From Lysinibacillus sp. JNUCC-52 (GTDB taxonomy: Bacteria; Bacillota; Bacilli; Bacillales_A; Planococcaceae): a stretch of DNA of 64,000 bases. The translations under genes and the position numbers were made by a program. The notes beneath the pieces are model-generated. The model had not been told where the DNA came from. It worked only from the letters and a program-made list of their open reading frames with translations, and did no database searches. The stretch is from positions 4,186,001 through 4,250,000 of the forward strand of contig NZ_CP065546.1 in the NCBI RefSeq assembly GCF_015999545.1, given 5' to 3'. Of this stretch, positions 1-8,073 are shown in pieces. Every line of letters starts with the position of its first letter. Within the stretch, counting starts at the first letter, position 1.

Positions 1-606
<606 letters not shown>

Positions 607-747
607 TACTGGAATGTAACTTAGCGAAAATTTACCTAATATAGAAAAACTATTATTAATATAGAAAAATTTTGGGCTTGTTCATCGCTTTTTTAGGGTG
701 AAATAGTCTATACTAAAAAAGTGAGATTTGGAAAGGGGGCTAGCAAT

Positions 748-1020
748 TTGAATATGGAATCAATATTAGGTTTTGCACCGATCATTCTAATGTTCGTGGC
801 AATGTGGTTCATTTTAATCCGTCCTGCTAAAAAGAGACAGCAAGAAACACAAAATATGCAAAGTAGCTTACAGCGCGGCGATAAAATTATTACAATCGGT
901 GGCTTGCATGGTGTTATCGACTCAATTGAGGACACAGCTGTCACTTTAGTTATCGCTGATAATGTTCGCGTTAAATTTGACCGTCAAGCAATTGGACGTG
1001 TCGTAAATGACCAAGTATAA
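748..1020 (+). CDS. yajC: Preprotein translocase accessory subunit YajC
   Basis: Small single-span partner of SecD/SecF at the membrane translocon. One N-terminal transmembrane helix (about residues 6-22) is followed by IRPAKKRQQE and a basic cytoplasmic tail with the conserved GDKIITIGGLHG block. I chose the TTG at 748 because AAAGGGGG ends 8 nt before it; the in-frame GTG at 721 lies upstream of that site and would add nine non-family residues. The length of 90 aa is typical. It sits between tgt and yrbG, with secDF further downstream. Confidence 0.93.
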   Translation: MNMESILGFAPIILMFVAMWFILIRPAKKRQQETQNMQSSLQRGDKIITIGGLHGVIDSIEDTAVTLVIADNVRVKFDRQAIGRVVNDQV

Positions 1021-1026
1021 TGTTAT

Positions 1027-1068
1027 AAGGCGTTGTCCCAAATAATTTTTGGACAACGCCTTTGTAAT
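1027..1068 (+). terminator. Stem-loop after yajC
   Basis: A 12-bp perfect stem (AAGGCGTTGTCC with its complement) closes a 12-nt loop at 1027-1062. The T tract is interrupted (TGTAATTTTT), so termination may be incomplete. Confidence 0.6.
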
Positions 1069-1163
1069 TTTTCAAGCTATGTCGAAATGTGTATTTTTGA
1101 CACAGCTTTTTTTGTATAAAAAGTAACTGATACGGTCACCTTGATATAGATGGGGGTGTCTGT

Positions 1164-1799
1164 ATGGAAGAATATTTAACAATAATTTTTAGAACATGCT
1201 TTTTATATGTGTTTATACTTATCGTTTTCCGTTTAATGGGTAAACGTGAAGTCGGTGAATTATCTGTTATCGACTTAGTCGTGTTCGTATTAATTGCGGA
1301 AGTTGCTGCCTTTGCACTTGATGATTACGATAACCCGTTATTTAATGCTATATTACCGATTATTATTTTGCTCTTTATTCAAATATTGAGTGCTTATTTA
1401 TCGTTAAAAAATAAAAAAATACGTGATTTAGTTGACGGTGAACCAGCATTGCTCGTAAAGGATGGGATTATCCAAGAAAGCGAAATGAGGAAACAGCGCT
1501 ATAATTTGGATGATCTATGTCAACAAATACGAGAAAATGGCATCGCTTCTGTTACGGAAATTGCTTTTGCTTACTTAGAGCCTTCTGGCAACCTTTCTGT
1601 TTATAAAAAGGATGAGAAGGCATTTATCTATCCACTTATCATTGATGGAGATATTCAAGATAGGCATTTAAAGATTATTCATAAAGATGAAGAATGGTTA
1701 ATGACTGAGTTAGCTAAAAATAATATTCTGGATAGTAGTACGGTGTTCTTCTGTATATGGGAAGACGAGCGACTTCATATTCAATTAAAGGAATTTTAA
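1164..1799 (+). CDS. yrbG: DUF421/YetF-family membrane protein (YrbG-like)
   Basis: Integral membrane protein of unknown biochemical role. Two to three N-terminal helices (about residues 5-25, 35-53, 62-80) precede a cytoplasmic alpha/beta domain carrying the family signatures RLMGKREVGELSVIDLVVF and GEPALLVKDG. GGGGGTG lies 7 nt before the ATG. Its place next to yajC and spoVB matches B. subtilis yrbG. The stop codon overlaps the convergent spoVB stop by 4 bp, so the two genes share no spacer. Confidence 0.88.
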   Translation: MEEYLTIIFRTCFLYVFILIVFRLMGKREVGELSVIDLVVFVLIAEVAAFALDDYDNPLFNAILPIIILLFIQILSAYLSLKNKKIRDLVDGEPALLVKDGIIQESEMRKQRYNLDDLCQQIRENGIASVTEIAFAYLEPSGNLSVYKKDEKAFIYPLIIDGDIQDRHLKIIHKDEEWLMTELAKNNILDSSTVFFCIWEDERLHIQLKEF

Positions 1800-3313
1800 A
1801 CCTTCTTGGCTAATTTACGTATATAGTGGAAATCTGTAAAGCGTAATTGATTGGTCATTAATAATAGCGTAAATAATAAAAATAATGTAACACAGCTACT
1901 TAAAAGCAATGGTAGTGGCATAATTTGCATGAAGAAATATTGGGCAATACAAACCATAATAAAACAACTATAAGGTACAACAAACATACGGAAGCCTGCG
2001 CGTAAATTTTTACGTTGTCTTACCGTAGCAATATGCAAGAATGATGTTAGCAAAACACCAAAGCCAATTGCTACAACAGCACCTTTTTCTTGTATCCCAG
2101 GTTGAGAGGCCAGTACAAACATAACGAATAGTTTGCCGAGGCCTCCGTATATCGAATTCATCATCGCGGCACGCGCTTCACCAACCGCTTGTAAAATCGA
2201 ATGTAATGGACTTTGAATATAATAAAAATAAAAAATTGGTGCTAAAATTTTCACATAGCCTCTATTTTCTTCTAAGTGAAATAATTTCATGGCTAAGTCA
2301 TCACCGTGAACGAAAAAATACGTAGCAGCGAAGCAACCGACCAATGAAGATAAGCGCAAGGAAACAGAAATACGTTCCTGTAAAAGAGCGTTATGTTGCC
2401 GAGCGACTGCATCACTCACTGCCGGAATAAGGACAATGGATAGTGCTGTGGATACAAAGGCTGGGAATAATAGCAAGGGTACTAAAACACCTGAAATAAC
2501 CCCATATAATATAGTCGCAGCAGAAGCTGTCAAGCCTGCCATTGTTAATGCCTTTAAAAAGATAATAGGCTCTAAAAACCAAGTGAAAGAGCCAAATAGC
2601 TTACTACCTGCTGAGGGTACGGCAACCCGCAACATAGGTGAAGCAGGATAGGATTCCACTTTGCTTTTTCTTGGCAATAATTTTTTCTTTGAAACGGTAT
2701 AGTGCAACCATAAATACAAGAAAGCAACTACTTCTGCTAAAAGCGTAATACCCATTGCAGAAGCTGCAGTGATTGCTGCATTATTATAAGCAGCAACAAG
2801 TGGTAACATGAAGGTAATAAACCCGATTCGAACAATTTGTTCAAGCATTTGAGCCCAAGCAGTTGGTGTAATTTTAGCTACACCCTGTAAGTAGGCGCGG
2901 AGTAAACCTGAACCAACCGAAACAGGTACAGCGAAGAGTGCAATCCAAAGTGTAATCGTTGTTTGTTCATTATGTAACAGCGTTGTAGAGATATAAGGTA
3001 TTGTCAGTGCAACGAGTGGCATAAAAACAATCATACCAATAAATGACCAAATGATTGCCGTACGCATTACGCCAAAAATGCTTTCGCGTTTATTTTTTGC
3101 TAGTAATTCAGCTACAATTTTTGCTACAGCGATAGGTAGTCCAAGTTGAATGAGTGAGATGAAGAAAATAAATGCAGGATAGGCGGTCATATAAATGCCG
3201 ACTGCCTCTTCACCAGCGATACGCATAAACTGCATTCTATAAAAGAAGCCAAAGAGTTTAGATAAGAAAATCACAAACATTAAAAATAGTGTACCTCTTA
3301 CAAAAGAACTCAT
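1796..3313 (-). CDS. spoVB: Stage V sporulation protein B, MurJ/MATE-like flippase
   Basis: Polytopic membrane protein of the polysaccharide-exporter/MOP superfamily, needed for spore cortex formation in B. subtilis and thought to flip lipid-linked peptidoglycan precursors during sporulation. The 505 aa show about 14 hydrophobic segments beginning with GTLFLMFVIFLSKLFGFFYR; no enzymatic motif is expected. Upstream on the minus strand AAGGGACGG gives a plausible ribosome site. It is transcribed against its neighbours as in B. subtilis. Its presence implies a spore former. Confidence 0.92.
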   Translation of the reverse strand: MSSFVRGTLFLMFVIFLSKLFGFFYRMQFMRIAGEEAVGIYMTAYPAFIFFISLIQLGLPIAVAKIVAELLAKNKRESIFGVMRTAIIWSFIGMIVFMPLVALTIPYISTTLLHNEQTTITLWIALFAVPVSVGSGLLRAYLQGVAKITPTAWAQMLEQIVRIGFITFMLPLVAAYNNAAITAASAMGITLLAEVVAFLYLWLHYTVSKKKLLPRKSKVESYPASPMLRVAVPSAGSKLFGSFTWFLEPIIFLKALTMAGLTASAATILYGVISGVLVPLLLFPAFVSTALSIVLIPAVSDAVARQHNALLQERISVSLRLSSLVGCFAATYFFVHGDDLAMKLFHLEENRGYVKILAPIFYFYYIQSPLHSILQAVGEARAAMMNSIYGGLGKLFVMFVLASQPGIQEKGAVVAIGFGVLLTSFLHIATVRQRKNLRAGFRMFVVPYSCFIMVCIAQYFFMQIMPLPLLLSSCVTLFLLFTLLLMTNQLRFTDFHYIRKLAKKV

Positions 3314-3406
3314 GCCATCCGTCCCTTCTCAAGCCACAAAAATTCATTTACACTATTTGTATGCAAACACTTCTTACGATACAACTTTGATTGGAGATGA
3401 TTCAAA

Positions 3407-3745
3407 ATGAGTATGCAACATGCACAACTATTTGAAAAAATTCGTCCGGCAATTGATAGTAAGATTGCAGAATTTAAGTATTATAATTATGATGCAATTA
3501 CAGCAGAGGAATTATGGCGTTTTTGCGTAGAAAAAAAATGGCGAAAAAAAAATGTAGAGCAATTACGTTTATATGAAATTATTGCTACTATTTTTGCAGT
3601 ATCACCGTCCGATATTGTATCATTCAACCAAGTAGAATTTTTACAAAGTTCTGATTGGTTTGCAGAAATAAACACAGATGAACTAAAATCATTGCTTGGT
3701 CCATTAAAAACACAAGAAGAATATGTCGGTTCTGTAAAAGATTAA
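3407..3745 (+). CDS. comN: Post-transcriptional regulator ComN (YrzD family)
   Basis: A 112-aa soluble helical protein of the ComN family. In B. subtilis ComN is needed for comE mRNA accumulation and competence. The sequence is acidic and basic without membrane segments, with the central ITAEELWRFCVEKKWRK block and a short LSSVSPSD-like turn (AVSPSDIVSF). GGAGATGA precedes the ATG. It lies between spoVB and secDF, the same place as in B. subtilis, which supports the assignment more than motifs do. Confidence 0.8.
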   Translation: MSMQHAQLFEKIRPAIDSKIAEFKYYNYDAITAEELWRFCVEKKWRKKNVEQLRLYEIIATIFAVSPSDIVSFNQVEFLQSSDWFAEINTDELKSLLGPLKTQEEYVGSVKD

Positions 3746-3774
3746 TAAGAATACTACAGTGTTGAATTGACACC

Positions 3775-3815
3775 AAGCGCAACGTGTTTCATAATGAGTG
3801 TGTTGCGCTTTTTTA
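3775..3815 (+). terminator. Rho-independent terminator after comN
   Basis: A 9-bp stem AAGCGCAAC/GTTGCGCTT with an 18-nt loop is followed directly by a T run. Confidence 0.75.
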
Positions 3816-4105
3816 CTTTGTACAAGCCATATCGAAAAAAAGGCTGTAAAAAGTTGTAAGGAATTTGATTTCCCTACATACATGTTCCGCTTACTATTCA
3901 TAATGAAATGGAAGACGCATCTTCTATTAGTACGGGATTTGCGCGTTATTGAACGATTGAAATAAGTAAAGCAAAGCAACCCTTTTGAAGCACGAGCTAC
4001 AATTATTCTAAGGAAAAGGAGGAATATACGTTTCAAAAGGTATTGCTAGTATACTTGTTTGCAGTGTAAGGGATGCCCTTGCACTAATTCGAGGAGGATT
4101 TATAG
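3816..4105 (+). other. secDF upstream region, no gene seen
   Basis: 290 bases between the comN terminator and secDF without a supportable coding frame. It holds a TATACT box at 4050-4055 as a possible -10 element with a poor -35, a small AAGGG/CCCTT hairpin at about 4069-4081, and the secDF ribosome site GAGGAGG at 4091-4097. I see no riboswitch signature. Confidence 0.4.
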
Positions 4106-6373
4106 ATGAAATTAAGAAGTCGAATTGTTGCATTCGTGCTACTTTTGGTGCTATTTGCAGCTTCCATGAGTACGACTGTAGAAGGCGTCTTAAAGGACAT
4201 TAAGCTTGGTCTTGATTTACAAGGCGGGTTTGAGGTACTTTATGAGGTCAATGAATTAAAAGAAGGACAAAAAATCACACCTGAGGTTGTAACCGCAACG
4301 GCAACAGCTCTTAGTAACCGTGTCAATGCAATTGGGGTAAGTGAACCAAGCATTCAGGTTGAAGACAAAAACCGTATTCGTGTGCAATTAGCGGGGGTTG
4401 AAGACCAAGAATCTGCTCGTAAAATGTTATCTACTTCTGCGAATTTAACATTCCGCGATGTCGATGATAATTTACTTTTAGATGGTGATGATTTAAAGGC
4501 TGATGGTGCGTCAGCTTCCTTCGACCAACAAAACCGTCCAATTGTTTCGCTAACATTAAAAGATGCGAAAAAATTTGCGGATATTACGAGTAAAATTGCT
4601 GCCAAACCACAAGGCCAAAATTTACTTGTTGTATGGTTAGACTTTGAAGAAGGTGTTGATTCTTATAAAACAGAATCGCAAAAATCGAAACCTCGTTATG
4701 CATCTGCAGCAACAGTAAGTCAAACGTTAAATACAACAGATGTCATGATTAGTGGTAGCTTTACAGTTGACGAAACAAAAAATTTAGCGGGTATTTTAAA
4801 TGCAGGGGCACTTCCTGTGAAACTTGATGAGATTTACTCTACATCAGTTGGCGCACAATTTGGTGACCAAGCATTAAAAAGCACAATATTTGCAGGTATT
4901 GTAGGCGTAGTAGTTATTTTCCTATTTATGCTATTCTACTACCGTTTACCAGGCTTTATTTCGATTATTACACTTGCGATATTCACATTCCTAGTTCTTG
5001 TTGTGTTCGATTGGATTAATGCCGTGTTAACATTGCCAGGTATTGCAGCGATCGTGCTCGGAATAGGGATGGCAGTAGATGCGAATATCCTAGCAGCAGA
5101 ACGTATTCGGGAAGAGCTACGTGTTGGTTATTCAGTAAAACAAGCATTCCAGATTGGTTCTAAACAATCGTTATCAGCGATTGTCGATGCGCAACTAACA
5201 ACATTATTAGCAGCAGCCGTGCTATTCTACTTCGGGACAAGCTCTGTTAAAGGATTTGCAACAACATTAATCATTAGTATTTTACTAAGCTTCCTAACAG
5301 CTGTTTGGGGTTCTCGTGTGCTACTAGGGTTACTCGTAAACAGCGGTTACTTCAATAATCCGGCATGGTTTGGTATACCAAAATCTAAACAACATAGCTT
5401 GGATGAAAAAATTGGTACATTAGATTTATCAACGAAATTTGATCGTTTTGACTTTGTACACAACCGTAAAAAATTCTATACAATCTCTTTAGCTATTTTT
5501 GTTGCAGGGATTGTTGTGCTTGGCATTTTCCGCTTAAATCTTGGGATTGACTTCTCAAGTGGTACGCGAGCGCAAATAGAAGCGGATCAAACCTTAACGA
5601 AAGAAGAAGTTTCAAACTATGTGTCTAGCATCGGTTTCCCATCTGATGATATTGTGCTTTCAGGTGAGAAAAATAAAATGGCGGTTATCCGTTATAAAGA
5701 TGACTTATCACAAAGTGAAATTTTAAAATTCAAGAAGGTAGTGGGCGAGAATTATGGTCATGAGCCTGCAGTAAGTACTGTATCTCCAACTATCGGTAAA
5801 GAGCTCGTGAAAAATGCGATTAAAGCATTAGCACTTGCTGCACTTGGAATCATTATTTATGTAGCGATTCGATTTGAATGGCGTATGGGTATTGGCGCGA
5901 TTGTATCGCTTCTGCATGACGTATTCCTAATTATTGCTGTCTTTAGTTTTATGCGCTTAGAAGTGGACATTACGTTTATTGCAGCCGTACTGACAATTGT
6001 TGGTTACTCCATAAACGATACCATTGTTACATTTGACCGCATGCGAGAAAACTTAGAGCGATATGATACAATTCAAGACCGAGAAGTCCTAGCGAACATT
6101 GTTAATAAATCGTTACGTCAAACGATGGGACGTTCAGTAAATACGGTATTAACTGTAATTATCGTAGTAGTGTCGCTCCTTATTTTCGGTGCACCGTCAA
6201 TTGAAACGTTCTCAATTGCGTTATTAATTGGTTTAATTACAGGTATGTATTCTTCAATCTGTATTGCAGCCCAAATCTGGTACTCACTAAAAGTGCGTGA
6301 GATGAAAAAATCAGATGGTCAATTACGCAAAAAAGAGAAAAAACAATGGGGAACTGACGAACCTACTGTTTAA
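4106..6373 (+). CDS. secDF: Fused protein translocase subunit SecDF
   Basis: Proton-driven accessory motor that helps pull secreted proteins out of SecYEG. The natural SecD-SecF fusion typical of Bacilli is 755 aa with two six-helix halves. Seen: TM1 at residues 7-25, the GLDLQGG block near residue 36, a large extracellular P1 region, the GMAVDANILAAERIREEL block near residue 320, a second half starting near 455 with GIDFSSG, and the GYSINDTIVTFDR block near residue 632. GAGGAGG precedes the ATG. A strong terminator follows. Confidence 0.97.
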   Translation: MKLRSRIVAFVLLLVLFAASMSTTVEGVLKDIKLGLDLQGGFEVLYEVNELKEGQKITPEVVTATATALSNRVNAIGVSEPSIQVEDKNRIRVQLAGVEDQESARKMLSTSANLTFRDVDDNLLLDGDDLKADGASASFDQQNRPIVSLTLKDAKKFADITSKIAAKPQGQNLLVVWLDFEEGVDSYKTESQKSKPRYASAATVSQTLNTTDVMISGSFTVDETKNLAGILNAGALPVKLDEIYSTSVGAQFGDQALKSTIFAGIVGVVVIFLFMLFYYRLPGFISIITLAIFTFLVLVVFDWINAVLTLPGIAAIVLGIGMAVDANILAAERIREELRVGYSVKQAFQIGSKQSLSAIVDAQLTTLLAAAVLFYFGTSSVKGFATTLIISILLSFLTAVWGSRVLLGLLVNSGYFNNPAWFGIPKSKQHSLDEKIGTLDLSTKFDRFDFVHNRKKFYTISLAIFVAGIVVLGIFRLNLGIDFSSGTRAQIEADQTLTKEEVSNYVSSIGFPSDDIVLSGEKNKMAVIRYKDDLSQSEILKFKKVVGENYGHEPAVSTVSPTIGKELVKNAIKALALAALGIIIYVAIRFEWRMGIGAIVSLLHDVFLIIAVFSFMRLEVDITFIAAVLTIVGYSINDTIVTFDRMRENLERYDTIQDREVLANIVNKSLRQTMGRSVNTVLTVIIVVVSLLIFGAPSIETFSIALLIGLITGMYSSICIAAQIWYSLKVREMKKSDGQLRKKEKKQWGTDEPTV

Positions 6374-6383
6374 TAAATAGTTA

Positions 6384-6425
6384 AAAGAGCCATTCTCAAC
6401 TGAGGTTGAGATGGCTCTTTTTGTA
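6384..6425 (+). terminator. Terminator after secDF
   Basis: AAAGAGCCATTCTCAAC pairs with GTTGAGATGGCTCTTT (one bulged T) around a 4-nt loop, followed by TTTTTG. It separates secDF from the inserted region downstream. Confidence 0.85.
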
Positions 6426-6513
6426 TGGTTAGGATTAGTGTTTTACAAATAACTTAATTATTGAGAATTTTTGTTGAAAATTTTATTGTTTCTAATAATA
6501 ACCTTTTATTGTG

Positions 6514-7215
6514 TTAATGATAGATTGTTTCATGTCTTATTAGCCCTGTATATTGTGAGTATTTGTAAAAATATACCTCTTCTTTATATCTTTTATATAG
6601 TAAGGGAAACTGTTCGTGTGGTTTTGTATATCTGATGTGCTTATAATATACACTGCCTCTTTCAGAAGAGACTGAAGAAAAAATGGCAGTTGCTATAGAA
6701 GCTAGAACACCTACTATTACATTTTTTGTAAGTATGGCTGCGAGGACACCTATTAGTGCAGCTTTAGTTAAGCCAAATACATTAATTTGTCCATAATCTG
6801 TAAATTCATAAACCCATGATGTACCAAATCCAGCACCTTGATCAACTGATAAAGGTGTTGGATTATTGTTTTGCAAGTGAATAGATTGATGGTTATTGAT
6901 TGATGTATGCTCATTTTCAATTTCAGCAAATTTTTTTAAAGAATTTACTATTTCATCTGAAAGTTTTTCACCGTTTAAAAACATTTCATTTTTTTTAGTA
7001 TCGTAGACAATGTTTTCAGTTGTGTTTCCGTCGTCTACAATCACCGTTTTTATGCCGTTATCAGTATTTATTGTTACGAAGAAACTTTCTTTTGTTGCAG
7101 AGTCAGTTAAAATAAATCTTTTATTATTTGATGATACTTCTGCATTAGCTGAGGGGAGATTGAGAGTAAATATTACTAGTAGTATTAAAGCTGTAAGGTT
7201 TAGAAATTTTTTCAT
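6514..7215 (-). CDS. Unknown secreted protein with Gly/Ala-rich hydrophobic helix
   Basis: I do not recognise the family. The 233 aa begin with a clear signal peptide (KKF, hydrophobic core, likely cleavage after PSANA). Residues 30-95 are a Thr/Asn/Asp-rich segment rich in predicted beta strands; residues about 148-182 form a long Gly/Ala/Val/Ile helix (GVLAAILTKNVIVGVLAS); the last 45 residues are rich in Tyr, Lys, His and Arg. This layout resembles large secreted bacteriocin-like proteins, but no diagnostic motif was found. It is more AT-rich than its neighbours and interrupts the usual secDF-recJ order, which suggests acquisition. A start at 7215 fits a following KK signal sequence. Confidence 0.6.
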   Translation of the reverse strand: MKKFLNLTALILLVIFTLNLPSANAEVSSNNKRFILTDSATKESFFVTINTDNGIKTVIVDDGNTTENIVYDTKKNEMFLNGEKLSDEIVNSLKKFAEIENEHTSINNHQSIHLQNNNPTPLSVDQGAGFGTSWVYEFTDYGQINVFGLTKAALIGVLAAILTKNVIVGVLASIATAIFSSVSSERGSVYYKHIRYTKPHEQFPLLYKRYKEEVYFYKYSQYTGLIRHETIYH

Positions 7216-7319
7216 GATTATACGCCTTTCTTTAAAAGACTATAAATATGATATATAAATTATATATAGAAAAGGAAAATAAATTAAACTAACAAGTGAT
7301 TTTATAGGAGGGAAATTTA

Positions 7320-7508
7320 ATGAAATTACTGAAAATTGTATTGAGTTTGTTTATTGTGCTGGTTGGTTCTTTCTTTTTAAATATTACAGTAAAAGATGAA
7401 TTACTTAAAAATATTGTATTGAATTTTTTAGGAGTTATATTTTTGTTCGTTGGTTTATTTTATCTACTTAAAATAATGAAAGTCCCTAACAAATGTGAAA
7501 AGAAATAA
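7320..7508 (+). CDS. Small two-helix membrane protein, unknown
   Basis: A 62-aa protein with two hydrophobic segments (about residues 4-22 and 33-52) and a short basic C-terminus. GGAGGG lies a few bases before the ATG, which is the best support for translation. It is divergent from the secreted protein gene at 6514-7215. Size and topology would suit an immunity or holin-like protein, but that is only a guess from context. Confidence 0.55.
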   Translation: MKLLKIVLSLFIVLVGSFFLNITVKDELLKNIVLNFLGVIFLFVGLFYLLKIMKVPNKCEKK

Positions 7509-7538
7509 GCAACTTTGTCATCTTTTAATCAGAATTGG

Positions 7539-7567
7539 TTGACAATTATTATAGGGTGGCATAAAAT
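7539..7567 (+). promoter_or_regulatory. SigA-type promoter of the trp operon
   Basis: TTGACA at 7539-7544, 17-bp spacer, TAAAAT at 7562-7567. Transcription should start near 7573-7576, placing all the leader elements below on the mRNA. Confidence 0.75.
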
Positions 7568-7606
7568 AAGGCTAACTTTTCGTTCGGATACGGCAGAAGG
7601 TCTCGG

Positions 7607-7658
7607 GAGCGAGATCAGCCTAGAACAGATGAGCAGAGCATAGACGAGAATAGCTGAG
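7607..7658 (+). promoter_or_regulatory. TRAP-like binding site, NAG triplets at 5-nt period
   Basis: Ten consecutive NAG triplets start at 7611, 7616, 7621, 7626, 7631, 7636, 7641, 7646, 7651 and 7656, exactly 5 nt apart. Eight are GAG or UAG and two (7616, 7626) are CAG. An eleventh GAG lies at 7607. TRAP (MtrB) is an 11-subunit ring that binds (G/U)AG repeats with 2-3-nt spacers, so number and spacing fit. A pairing of AGGCT (7569-7573) with AGCCT (7617-7621) and a GGUCUCG/CGAGAUC hairpin (7599-7616) could form a 5' structure over its first triplets. No mtrB gene is visible in the window. Confidence 0.72.
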
Positions 7659-7668
7659 AAATTGTTGA

Positions 7669-8007
7669 ATAAGAGTAGTAGCATAAGTGTGCAATCTAGA
7701 GAGTCAGTGGCTGGTGAAAACTGATTTGTAGCTTATGTGAATGGACTTATGAGAGTTGCTATGCAAATAGCAAACGGATTCCCCACGTTATCGGGGGTGC
7801 TTCATCTTTAAACAGTTAACTACACAACTGTTTATTAGACATATGCTTATAAATCTTTCGCACAAAAAACACTGCGATAGATTTTATTTGCTATAGGTAA
7901 AAATGATGCACATAAGTGAGAGCTATCTAGCTCTAATATGAGGTGGCAACGCGGTCATGATCGTCCTCTGTAATTAGGAAAATTCCTTTTTGCAGAGGGC
8001 TTTTTTT
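7669..8007 (+). ncRNA. tRNA-Trp T-box leader with terminator
   Basis: Stem I is seen as ATAAG (7669-7673)/CTTAT (7746-7750) below and CATAAG (7682-7687)/CTTATG (7732-7737) above the specifier loop, with AGTA on the 5' side and GAA-TGG-A on the 3' side. The specifier TGG at 7742-7744 reads tRNA-Trp. The AGAGAGTCAGTGG and GGTGAAAACTG distal elements follow. The T-box core AGGTGGCAACGCGG is at 7941-7954, and its TGGC bulge fits a tRNA with discriminator G. The terminator pairs GTCCTCTG with CAGAGGGC and ends in seven T. Uncharged tRNA-Trp should favour readthrough into trpE. Confidence 0.95.
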
Positions 8008-8073
8008 GTTTTGTTTTATGCTTTTGCTAAATCGAGAAACGTTAAATGAATGTTAAAAAGGAGTTTAGTCGAT

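Noticed and set aside
3704-4036. 110-codon minus-strand frame between comN and secDF
   Set aside because: It runs through the comN terminator, has no ribosome site and an unnatural composition.
7673-7681. GAG-TAG-TAG run just after the TRAP-like array
   Set aside because: It is out of the 5-nt register and forms the 5' side of the T-box specifier loop, so it was not counted as part of the TRAP site.
8050-8073. Upstream ATG for trpE at 8050
   Set aside because: It lies before the ribosome site AAAAGGAG; the ATG at 8074 has proper spacing and the family start.
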